Below are positions 27,858 to 35,469 of a stretch of 64,000 bases of DNA, in pieces. The notes under the pieces were generated by a model. It was given only the letters and a program-made list of their open reading frames with translations, searched no databases and was not told where the DNA came from. The DNA is taken from the NCBI GenBank assembly GCA_039649115.1, contig JBBWZQ010000212.1, forward strand, positions 12,262 to 76,261, read 5' to 3'. The DNA comes from DATEJJ01 sp039649115. Its GTDB lineage: Bacteria; Actinomycetota; Actinomycetes; Mycobacteriales; Micromonosporaceae. How positions within the stretch are numbered: the stretch's first letter is position 1; each line of letters begins with the position of its first letter. The position numbers and the translations under genes were made by a program.

Positions 27858-29749
27858 CGGCGGTCGCCCCGCAGGTAGCGGCCGAGCGCGGAGACGGGGA
27901 AGACGATCCGGTACAGGTGGTAGTTGATGTAGAAGTCGCCGGGGAAGCCGGTACCGGTGAACAGCGGCTCGTCCCAGGATCCGTCCGGGCGCTGGGTGTC
28001 CACCAGGAACCGGACGCCCCGCTCCACCGCGGCCGACCGCTCCCCCGCCGCCAGCAGCGCGAGCAGCGCCCACGCGGTCTGCGACGCGGTGGAGGTACCC
28101 CGGCCGATCCACTCCGGGTCCACATAGGAGCGCAGGTCCTCGCCCCAGCCGCCGTCCTCGTTCTGGTGCCGCTCCAGCCAGTCCACCGCCCGGCGCACCG
28201 GCCCGGCGTCCGGCGCCACGCCCGCGGCGACCAGCGCCGGCACCGCGGCTCCGGTGCCGTACACGTGGTTGGCGCCCCACCGCCCGAACCACGAGCCGCC
28301 GGCCTCCTGGCTGGCCAGCAGCCAGGCCAGCCCGCGCTGGCAGGCCGGCTGCCCGGCGCGCCCCTCGGTCGCCAGCATCTCCACCATGTGCGCGGTGACG
28401 TCGGCCGAGGGCGGGTCGATGACCGCGCCGAAGTCGCAGAACGGCAGCTTCGTGGCGAGCACGCGGGTGTTGTCGGCGTCGAAGGCTCCCCAGCCCCCGT
28501 CCCTGGACTGCATGCCGGTGGACCAGGCCACGCCGCGCCCGATCGCGCCGTCCAGCGCGGCCCGGTCGGCCGGGCACGCGTGGCGCAGCGCCATCACGAT
28601 CTCGGCGGTGTCGTCCACGTCCGGGTACACGTCGTTGGCGAACTCGAACGCCCAGCCGCCCGGCGCCAGGCCGGGCCGGCGCACCGCCCAGTCGCCGCTG
28701 ACCCGGATCTCCTCGGCCAGCAGCCAGTCCGCCGCGCGCAGCACCGCCTCGTCGTCGCCGGGCACGCCGGCGTCGCGCAGGGCGATCAGCGCCAGGCCGG
28801 TGTCCCAGACCGGCGACTGGCAGGCCTCCAGCCGGCGTACCACGCCGTCCGGCGCCTGCTCGCGGACGAGGAACCCGTCCAGACCCGCGACGGCCGCGCG
28901 CAGGGACGGGTGTTCCATCGGGTACCCGAGCAGGTGCAGCGCGAGGATCGAGTAGACCCAGGGCGGCTGGATGCCGCCCCAGCCGCCGTCGGCCTCCTGG
29001 CGCGCCAGTATCCACTCCGCGCCGCGGCGCATCGCCAGCCGGCGCAGCGGGCCCGCCGGGTGCCGGCCGTAGACGTGCAGCACCCGGTCCAGCAGGGCGA
29101 AGAACCTGCTCCATCCCTTGAGCTTCCGGCGCGGCGCGGGACCCACCCGCAACTCGTCGATCCCGAAGGGCAGCGGTCGTACCGGTCGCAGCGCGTTGAC
29201 GATCGTCAGCGGTACCACGGTCTGCCGGGCCCAGCACGCCCAGTCGTACACGTTGAGCGGGAACCACCGGGGTAGGAAGATCATCTCGGGCGGCATGTGC
29301 GGCAGTTCGTCCCACGACCACAGGCCGAACAGCGCCAGCCAGATCCGGGTGAACACGCGGCTGCGCGCCACCCCGCCGTGCTCGCGGATCCAGGCGGTGG
29401 CGCGCGCCATGTGCGGGGCGTCCGGCGGGTCGCCGGCCAGCCGCAGCGCGACCCACGCCTCGACCGTGGTGGACAGTTCGGGCGGTCCATTGTGGAACGC
29501 GGCCCAGGTACCGTCGGCGCGCTGCTGGGACCGGATCCAGCGGGCCGCCTCGGCCGTCTCCCCGGCGGTACGGATGCCGAGGAACTCGCGCAGCAGCAGG
29601 TCCTCCGCGTCCATCGTCACGTTGGTGGCCAGCTCGCCCTTCCACCAGCCCTGCCCGTCCTGCAGCCCGCGCAGGTGGCCCACCGCGGCCGCGAGCGCGT
29701 CGCCGGCCTGCTTCCCGACGCGCGGCGTCCCGTCCAGAGTCTGGGTCAC
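27854..29749 (-). CDS. shc: Squalene-hopene cyclase
   Basis: A 631-residue monotopic membrane cyclase that folds squalene into hopene/hopanol. The catalytic DxDD acid motif is Asp377-Val-Asp-Asp380 in YPDVDDTAE. Several QW repeats are seen (for example QEADGGWGG near 251, QNEDGGWGE, QRPDGSWDE), and the length matches the family. The start is GTG 29749, one base after the stop of the prenyl synthase gene. It is the central gene of the hopanoid operon. Confidence 0.95.
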   Translation of the reverse strand: MTQTLDGTPRVGKQAGDALAAAVGHLRGLQDGQGWWKGELATNVTMDAEDLLLREFLGIRTAGETAEAARWIRSQQRADGTWAAFHNGPPELSTTVEAWVALRLAGDPPDAPHMARATAWIREHGGVARSRVFTRIWLALFGLWSWDELPHMPPEMIFLPRWFPLNVYDWACWARQTVVPLTIVNALRPVRPLPFGIDELRVGPAPRRKLKGWSRFFALLDRVLHVYGRHPAGPLRRLAMRRGAEWILARQEADGGWGGIQPPWVYSILALHLLGYPMEHPSLRAAVAGLDGFLVREQAPDGVVRRLEACQSPVWDTGLALIALRDAGVPGDDEAVLRAADWLLAEEIRVSGDWAVRRPGLAPGGWAFEFANDVYPDVDDTAEIVMALRHACPADRAALDGAIGRGVAWSTGMQSRDGGWGAFDADNTRVLATKLPFCDFGAVIDPPSADVTAHMVEMLATEGRAGQPACQRGLAWLLASQEAGGSWFGRWGANHVYGTGAAVPALVAAGVAPDAGPVRRAVDWLERHQNEDGGWGEDLRSYVDPEWIGRGTSTASQTAWALLALLAAGERSAAVERGVRFLVDTQRPDGSWDEPLFTGTGFPGDFYINYHLYRIVFPVSALGRYLRGDRR

Positions 29750-29750
29750 C

Positions 29751-30764
29751 TCAGGCCTCCCGGTTCACGATGAAGCGGCCCAGGGTGAGCAGTTCGTGGC
29801 GGGGCCCCGCGGGCAGGGCCGCCGGGTCCAGCGCGCTCTGCGCCAGCTCCAGCCGGCGGGTCGCCTCCGCGATGGCCCAGTCCCGGCCACCGCCGGCCGC
29901 GACCAGGTCCGCCGCCGTGGCGACCCCCGCCTCGTCGGGCTCCCCGCCCGCGGCGAGCCACCCGGCCAGCGCCGTGCCGGCCGTACCGCCGCGGTTCACC
30001 ACGTACGTGATCGGCAACGACTTCTTGCGCGCCCGCAGGTCGGAGTGGACCGGCTTGCCGGTGACCGACGGGTCGCCCCAGATGCCCAGCACGTCGTCGA
30101 TGAGCTGGAACGCGATGCCCAGGTGCGAGCCGAACGTCGCCAGCGCGTCGACCACGGCCGGCGGGGCGCCGGCCAGGACCGCGCCGATCGCCGCGCTCGC
30201 CGACAGCAGCGCACCGGTCTTGCCGGCGGCCATGTCGACGCACTCGGAGAGCGTGACGTCGGCGCGCCGTTCGAACGCCAGATCCTGCACCTGCCCGCGG
30301 ATCAGCTCGCGGGTCGCGGTGGCCAGCAGCCGGCCGGCCGGCGCGCCGTAGGGCGAGCCGCTGCCCAGCAGCGTCTCGTGTGCCAGCGAGAGCAGCGCGT
30401 CGCCGGTCAGGATCGCGCTGGACGCGCCCCACACCGCCCAGACGGTGCGGCGGTGACGGCGCTCCACGTCGCCGTCCATCAGGTCGTCGTGCAGCAGCGA
30501 GAAGTTGTGCACCAGCTCGACGGCCACCGCGCCGGGCAGGCCGGTCTCCGGCGGCGCGCCGGCCGCCGCCGCGGACAGCAGCGCCAGCGCGGGACGCACC
30601 GCCTTCCCGCTGCCGCCGTCCGTCGGGCGTCCGTCCACATCGGACCATCCGAAGTGGTACTCCGCCTGCGCGCGGCTGCACGGGTCGAGCTGGGCGAGTG
30701 CGGCGCGCAGCGCGGGCGTCACCGCGTCCCGGCTGCGGTGCAACGACGTCAGCATCGTCGTCAT
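29751..30764 (-). CDS. Polyprenyl (farnesyl/geranylgeranyl) diphosphate synthase
   Basis: A 337-residue trans-prenyltransferase. The first aspartate-rich motif is LLHDDLMDGD; the second is LIDDVLGIWGD, of the DDxxG form common in actinobacterial IdsA-like enzymes. It elongates IPP on allylic diphosphates, here most likely to the farnesyl diphosphate used by the squalene genes. Chain length cannot be read safely from sequence. Its ATG overlaps the hpnE stop (ATGA), so translation is coupled. Confidence 0.9.
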   Translation of the reverse strand: MTTMLTSLHRSRDAVTPALRAALAQLDPCSRAQAEYHFGWSDVDGRPTDGGSGKAVRPALALLSAAAAGAPPETGLPGAVAVELVHNFSLLHDDLMDGDVERRHRRTVWAVWGASSAILTGDALLSLAHETLLGSGSPYGAPAGRLLATATRELIRGQVQDLAFERRADVTLSECVDMAAGKTGALLSASAAIGAVLAGAPPAVVDALATFGSHLGIAFQLIDDVLGIWGDPSVTGKPVHSDLRARKKSLPITYVVNRGGTAGTALAGWLAAGGEPDEAGVATAADLVAAGGGRDWAIAEATRRLELAQSALDPAALPAGPRHELLTLGRFIVNREA

Positions 30765-32176
30765 GCTGGTGCCCCCACCCGCGCGGGCGCCCTGAGAAGG
30801 GCGTGGGCGGCCGCCTCGCCGCTGCGTACCGCGCCCTCCATCGTGGCCGGCCAGCCGGTGGCCGTCCACGCGCCGGCCAGGTAGAGCCCCGGGTGGCCGG
30901 TGGCGGCACCCGGGCGCAGCGCGGCACTGCCCGGCCCCGGGCGGAACGTCGCGTGCCGCTCGCGCGTGACGAAGAAGTCGCGCACCGCCGCCGTGCGGGC
31001 GGCCGGCAGCAGCTTGCCGATCGCCGGCAGCAGCCGTTCCCGCAGCGCCGCGGTGGGCAGGTCGACGAGGTCGTCGGCGGCCGACAGGGACAGCGCGAGG
31101 TACTGGCCTTCGGCACACCCCGACTGGACGGTCCGGTCGAAGATCCATTGCACCGGGGTACCCACGCCCGCCACGAACTCCTCCGCCATCACCCGCCGGT
31201 CGTAGACCACGTGCACGTTCACGATCGGCGAACTGCCCAGCCGCGCCGACCAGCCGGCCGGCAGCGCGCTGCTCCCCTCGGGCAGCAGACGCTCCGCGGC
31301 CGGCGGCGGTACCGCCAGCACCACCTGCTCGGCCATGTGCTCCTCCCCTCCGAAGCCCACTCGCCACCCCTCCCCCGCCGGGACGATCGCGTCGACCTTC
31401 GCCGACGTCCGTACCCGCGCCCCCGCCGCGCGCAGCGCCGCACCGGCCGGCTCCCCGTGCAGGTCCCGCAGCGGCACCAGCGACCATCCGATGTCGGCCG
31501 CCGCCGCCCGGGTGAGCAGCCCGATCTGGAACACGGTGGCGGCCAGCGCCAGCGACGCGTCCGGCGCGCGCGCGTTGAGCGTGGCGACGCCGACCAGGTC
31601 CCACAGGTCGCGGATGGCGCGCTCGCTCTGCCCGTGCGCCGCCAGCCAGGCGCCGAAGCTCTGCGCGTCGGTCGCCGGGTCGGCCGCGTCCACCCCGCGC
31701 AGCGCCAGCGCGGCCCGGACGAAGCGGACCCGCTCCGCCGGCCGCAGCGGCGCGTACCGCAGCAGCGACCCGCCCAGGTGCAGCGGGGCGGGCAGCCGGT
31801 TGCGCCGCAGCCGCGCGGCACGGCCGGACTCCGCGTCGCGGACCGGGATGTCCAGGCGGGGCTGCAGCCGCACCCGGTCGGTGACGCCGAGCCGGTGCAG
31901 CAGCCCGAGGTAGGAGTCGCAGCAGCGCAGGAAGACGTGCTGGCCGTTGTCGACGTCGAGCCGGCCGCGCCGGAACGAGTGGGTCAGCCCGCCCAGCCAC
32001 GGCCGGGCCTCGAACAGGGTGACCGGCAGCCCGGCATCGGCGCAGCGCAACGCCGCCGTGATCCCAGCCAGCCCGCCGCCGACCACCACCACGCCGCCGC
32101 CTCCGTCCCTTCGGGCCGCAGCCGCCCCTTCGCAGGCGCGCTGAGCCTGATGGTTCGCTCGCCGAGGCTCGCTCAC
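30761..32176 (-). CDS. hpnE: HpnE, FAD-dependent hydroxysqualene/squalene-forming oxidoreductase
   Basis: About 471 residues. The FAD-binding VVVVGGGLAGITAALRCADAG lies close to the N-terminus, and the C-terminal GLYLAGAWTATGWPATMEGAVRSG matches the phytoene-desaturase-like amine oxidase group that includes HpnE. HpnE reduces hydroxysqualene to squalene in the HpnCDE route. The start is unusual: GTG 32176 lies at the end of a tandem 80-base repeat and overlaps the stop of a 27-codon mini-frame (GTGA). An internal GTG just before the FAD motif (around 32094) is the alternative. With GTG 32176 the first 20 or so residues are encoded by repeat DNA. Confidence 0.88.
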   Translation of the reverse strand: MSEPRRANHQAQRACEGAAAARRDGGGGVVVVGGGLAGITAALRCADAGLPVTLFEARPWLGGLTHSFRRGRLDVDNGQHVFLRCCDSYLGLLHRLGVTDRVRLQPRLDIPVRDAESGRAARLRRNRLPAPLHLGGSLLRYAPLRPAERVRFVRAALALRGVDAADPATDAQSFGAWLAAHGQSERAIRDLWDLVGVATLNARAPDASLALAATVFQIGLLTRAAAADIGWSLVPLRDLHGEPAGAALRAAGARVRTSAKVDAIVPAGEGWRVGFGGEEHMAEQVVLAVPPPAAERLLPEGSSALPAGWSARLGSSPIVNVHVVYDRRVMAEEFVAGVGTPVQWIFDRTVQSGCAEGQYLALSLSAADDLVDLPTAALRERLLPAIGKLLPAARTAAVRDFFVTRERHATFRPGPGSAALRPGAATGHPGLYLAGAWTATGWPATMEGAVRSGEAAAHALLRAPARVGAPA

Positions 32177-32256
32177 GCCGCCTCCGTCCCTTCGGGCCGG
32201 AGCCGCCCTTCGCAGGCGCGCTGAGCCTGATGGTTCGCTCGCCGAGGCTCGCTCAC
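32096..32256 (-). repeat. Tandem 80/81-bp repeat with GTGA stop-start relays between hpnD and hpnE
   Basis: Copy 1 covers 32256-32177 (80 bases) and copy 2 covers 32176-32096 (81 bases). They differ by one inserted G and one C-to-G change. Each copy begins with GTGAGCGAGCCTCGGCGAGC. The GTG of copy 1 overlaps the hpnD stop. Copy 1 reads VSEPRRANHQAQRACEG... for 27 codons and ends in the TGA that overlaps the GTG of copy 2. Only the extra G in copy 2 puts that frame in phase with hpnE. The sequence resembles short dispersed elements I associate with micromonosporal genomes, but I cannot search for other copies. Confidence 0.85.
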
Positions 32257-33125
32257 GCGCCGGCACCCGTCAGCGCGCGGGCGGCGACGCCGGCCTTCTG
32301 CCAGCCGGACAGGGACAGCCGCCGGTCGTAGACGGTCGACGGCTGCGCCGCGATGCGCACCAGCAGGCGCCGGTAGATCCCCGCCATCGCGCCGCAGCAG
32401 GCCGCGCTGCGCCGGTCGAGCAGCGGCATCAGCCGCAGGCCGTCGGCGTACCAGCCCTGCGCCCGCTGCGCGCTGAAGGCGACCAGGGCGGTCAGGCCGC
32501 CGTCCTTGTCGACCAGCGCGCCGCGCTCGTCGAGAGCCAGCTCCACACCGAACCGGTCCAGGTCCTCCTGCGGCAGGTACACCCGGCCGTTGGTCAGGTC
32601 CTCGCGGATGTCGCGCAGGATGTTCGTCTGCTGCAGCGCGATGCCCAGCGCGTCGGCGTAGGCCGGCGCGGCCGGGTCGGGCCGCGAGCCGAACACCGCG
32701 AGGCACAGCCGCCCGACCGAGCCGGCCACCGCCCGGCAGTACGTGACGAGGTCGTCGAAGGTGGCGTAGTGGTGGCCGGTGACGTCCATCTCGACCCCGT
32801 CGACCAGCTCCTCGAAGGCGCCCAGCGGGATCGGGTAGCGCCGGGCCGCGTCGGCGACCGCGACCAGTACCGGGTCGCTGCCGGGGAGGCGGTAGGGGGA
32901 TGCCGCGGGGAGGCTGGCGCGCAGGTCGGCCAGGGCGGTCAGTTTGCGCTCCGTGGGCAGGTCCCCGTCGCCGATGTCGTCGATGCGCCGGGCCAGGGCG
33001 TACAGCGCGCACAGCACGGCGCGCTTGTCCGGGCGCAGCAGCCGGATCCCGTAGTAGAAGTTGCGCGCCTGGTCCCTGGTGATCGACTCACACACCGCGT
33101 AGGCCTCGGACAGGCTACTCGTCAC
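32253..33125 (-). CDS. hpnD: HpnD, presqualene diphosphate synthase
   Basis: A 290-residue squalene/phytoene-synthase-fold enzyme. The two metal-binding acid motifs are ALARRIDDIGDG and NILRDIREDLTNGRVYLP; LCLAVFG is also typical. HpnD condenses two farnesyl diphosphates to presqualene diphosphate. The start ATG 33125 overlaps the hpnC stop (ATGA). The stop overlaps the GTG of the 80-base repeat that leads into hpnE. Confidence 0.92.
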   Translation of the reverse strand: MTSSLSEAYAVCESITRDQARNFYYGIRLLRPDKRAVLCALYALARRIDDIGDGDLPTERKLTALADLRASLPAASPYRLPGSDPVLVAVADAARRYPIPLGAFEELVDGVEMDVTGHHYATFDDLVTYCRAVAGSVGRLCLAVFGSRPDPAAPAYADALGIALQQTNILRDIREDLTNGRVYLPQEDLDRFGVELALDERGALVDKDGGLTALVAFSAQRAQGWYADGLRLMPLLDRRSAACCGAMAGIYRRLLVRIAAQPSTVYDRRLSLSGWQKAGVAARALTGAGA

Positions 33126-33979
33126 GCCGGACCCCTTCCCCGTAACAGCACAGCTAAGGCGTGACGAGCGACATCCGCGCGGCGGGCCCGGGGGGTGCCG
33201 GACAGCACGTCGCCGTCCCGGCGGCGCAGCGCGTCGATCGCCGCCCGGCCGCCGGCCACGTAGCCGGCGACCGCGAGCCGGGCCCAGCCGGCCAACTGCC
33301 CGACCAGCGGGGTACCGGCGTCCAGCAGCTCGGCCGCCCGGCCGGTCTCGAACGCCACCAGCCGCCGTACCGCCGGCGAGGCGACCGGCGCGTCGAGATC
33401 GGCCTCGGTGACGCCGAAGCGCCGCAGGTCCTCGCGGGGCAGGTACACCCGGCCGGCCCGGCGGTCCTCGGCGACGTCCTGCCAGTGCTCGACCAGTTGC
33501 AGCGCGTCGCAGATGCGGTCGGACAGCGCCTCCCGCTCCGGCGAACTCGCGCCGAAGATCGACAGGACCAGCCGCCCGACCGGCTGCGCGGACAGCCGGC
33601 AGTACCCCAGCAGGTCCTGGTAGGTCTCGTAGCGGGTGACCCGCTGGTCCTGGCGGTTGGCCTCGATCAGGTGCTGGAACGGCTCCGGCGCCAGGTCACA
33701 GGCCCGCACCGTGGGCGCCAGCCGGCGCAGCACCTCGACCGCGGGTTGCCGCCCGTGCCAGAGCCCGGCCAGGTCACCGGCGAATTCGTCCAGCCGCGCG
33801 GTCCGGTCCCCGGCCGCCTCGTCGCCCAGGTCGTCGATGGTGCGTACCACGTCGTAGACGGCGACCAGGTGCACCCGGTAGCGGCCCGGCAGGACCCGCA
33901 TCGCGACCGGGAAGTTCTCCGCCCGCTCCTTGGCGCGCAGCAGCCCATCGCCGGTCGTCAGCGGATCGGTGCGCGCCAT
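33122..33979 (-). CDS. hpnC: HpnC, hydroxysqualene synthase
   Basis: About 285 residues of squalene/phytoene-synthase fold, paralogous to hpnD. The acid motifs are DVVRTIDDLGDE and WQDVAEDRRAGRVYLP. HpnC converts presqualene diphosphate to hydroxysqualene. ATG 33979 is chosen; TTG 33994 is possible but sits directly on GGGAG. It is the first gene of the eight-gene minus-strand operon. The divergent 134-base spacer to the PucR gene is relatively A/T-rich (TTTTATAC on the minus strand) and holds GTGATCAC at about 34079-34086, so the operon promoter should lie there. Confidence 0.9.
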   Translation of the reverse strand: MARTDPLTTGDGLLRAKERAENFPVAMRVLPGRYRVHLVAVYDVVRTIDDLGDEAAGDRTARLDEFAGDLAGLWHGRQPAVEVLRRLAPTVRACDLAPEPFQHLIEANRQDQRVTRYETYQDLLGYCRLSAQPVGRLVLSIFGASSPEREALSDRICDALQLVEHWQDVAEDRRAGRVYLPREDLRRFGVTEADLDAPVASPAVRRLVAFETGRAAELLDAGTPLVGQLAGWARLAVAGYVAGGRAAIDALRRRDGDVLSGTPRARRADVARHALAVLLRGRGPA

Positions 33980-34113
33980 GGTTCGATGCTGCAACGCTCC
34001 CGCGTGAAGATCTGCGTTGAATCAGGTAATTCTCAGCACCGCCAGTTATCACGCCCGTATAAAAGCGGCCCTGGGGTGTGATCACGTAACGTCCGTGCTG
34101 TAGACACGGAAGA

Positions 34114-35388
34114 ATGCGGCTACAGGATCACGATCGCGACGGCGACGGAGTCCATGCCCCGCTGGACCTCCTCGTACCCGCGCTGGTGCAGCGGCTGCCA
34201 CACCTGCTGAACGAGGTCCGGAGCCTGCTGGCCGAGGAGTGGCCGGACTACGCGAAGTTCATGGCCGAGGAGCAGGACGAGGTCGCGGTGGCGGCCGAGG
34301 CGTTCATGCGCTGGCTGGTGGACATCGCCCAGCAGGGCCTGGCCAACCACCCGATACCGGAGGCCGGGCCGCAGGTGGCGCTGTTCGAGGAGATCGGGCG
34401 CATCCAGTGGCGGGAGGGCCGCGACGTGGGCACGCTGCTGTCCGCGTACCAGGTGGGCGCGCGGGCGGCCTGGCACCACGTGTCCAACGCCGCCCTGGCC
34501 ACGGGTGTGGCGCCGGAGGCGCTGGCCGCGCTCGCCGAGGCGGTCTTCGTCTTCATCGACCAGCTGTCCTCCGCCTCGGCGCGCGGCTACGTCCTGGAGC
34601 AGTCCGAGGCCGCGGTCACCCGGGAGCGGCTGCGCGACGAACTGGTCGAGCTGCTCCTGTCGGACCGGTCCGACACCGTCGCGGTGCAGGCCGCGGCCGG
34701 CCGCGCCGGCTGGCCGCTGCCCCGCGAGGCCGCGGTGATCCTCATCGAGCCCGACAACATGGTCGGGCAGACCATGCTGTCCCGGCTGGACGGCTCCTGC
34801 CTGCTCATCCGGCGCCGGGCACTGCTCGGCGCGATCGTCCCCGACCCGGTGCGCCCCGGCCGGCGGCAGCGCCTGGTCACCGCGCTGCGCGGGGCCAGCG
34901 CCGTGGTCGGCCACCCGGTGCCGCTGGCGCACCTGCCGGCCAGCATCCGGATCGCCGAGGTCGCCGCCGAGCTGCGCCGGGCGGGGGTGCTGACCGACGA
35001 TCCGGTGTTCGCCGACGAGCACCTCGACGCGATCATCGTGCACCGGGACGGCAGGCTGCTCGACGCGCTGCGCCGGCAAAGCCTGGCGCCGCTGGAAGAC
35101 CTCGCCCCGGCGGTACGGGCCCGGTTGTCCGAGACGCTGGCCAGTTGGCTGCGCCACATGGGCGACCGGCAGGCGATCGCGGCACAGTTGCACATCCACC
35201 CGCAGACGGTCCGCTACCGGATGACGCAGCTGCACGACCTGTTCGGCCCGGCCCTGGACGACCCGGACAGCCGGGCCCGGCTGACCCTCGCCCTCGCCTG
35301 GGGCATCGAGGCGCCGGCGGAGAAGCCGGACGAGAAGCCGCCGAGACGCAACCCGACAGGCCGCCGCCCGACCGCCCGCGACCGGTAG
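34114..35388 (+). CDS. PucR/CdaR-like transcriptional regulator
   Basis: A 424-residue regulator. The N-terminal part is all-helical (about 15-170), a GGDEF-like degenerate middle follows (about 200-310), and the C-terminus is a PucR-type helix-turn-helix (DRQAIAAQLHIHPQTVRYRMTQL, about 351-373). It diverges from hpnC across 134 bases, so it is a good candidate for controlling the hopanoid operon; that link is inference. ATG 34114 has GGAAGA immediately upstream. The C-terminal tail is Lys/Arg/Pro-rich. Confidence 0.78.
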   Translation: MRLQDHDRDGDGVHAPLDLLVPALVQRLPHLLNEVRSLLAEEWPDYAKFMAEEQDEVAVAAEAFMRWLVDIAQQGLANHPIPEAGPQVALFEEIGRIQWREGRDVGTLLSAYQVGARAAWHHVSNAALATGVAPEALAALAEAVFVFIDQLSSASARGYVLEQSEAAVTRERLRDELVELLLSDRSDTVAVQAAAGRAGWPLPREAAVILIEPDNMVGQTMLSRLDGSCLLIRRRALLGAIVPDPVRPGRRQRLVTALRGASAVVGHPVPLAHLPASIRIAEVAAELRRAGVLTDDPVFADEHLDAIIVHRDGRLLDALRRQSLAPLEDLAPAVRARLSETLASWLRHMGDRQAIAAQLHIHPQTVRYRMTQLHDLFGPALDDPDSRARLTLALAWGIEAPAEKPDEKPPRRNPTGRRPTARDR

Positions 35389-35469
35389 CCGGGTAGGTAG
35401 ACCGGCGGACTCCGATCTTCGACCCAGCGCCGCATGATCACGGCGGCAAGGTTCCCGGCTGGAGCGGGG

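Noticed and set aside
26346..29645. 1099-codon frame extending the HpnG-IspH fusion upstream
   Set aside because: The extra N-terminal part is the shc gene read in another frame; GTG 27857 overlapping the shc stop is the natural start.
32173..32256. A real 27-residue peptide gene between hpnD and hpnE
   Set aside because: It is made wholly of repeat sequence; translation may occur as a relay but nothing supports a functional peptide.
35389..35469. Terminator hairpin between the PucR and WS/DGAT genes
   Set aside because: Only a short imperfect palindrome around TGATCA (GCCGCATGATCACGGCGGC); too weak to call.
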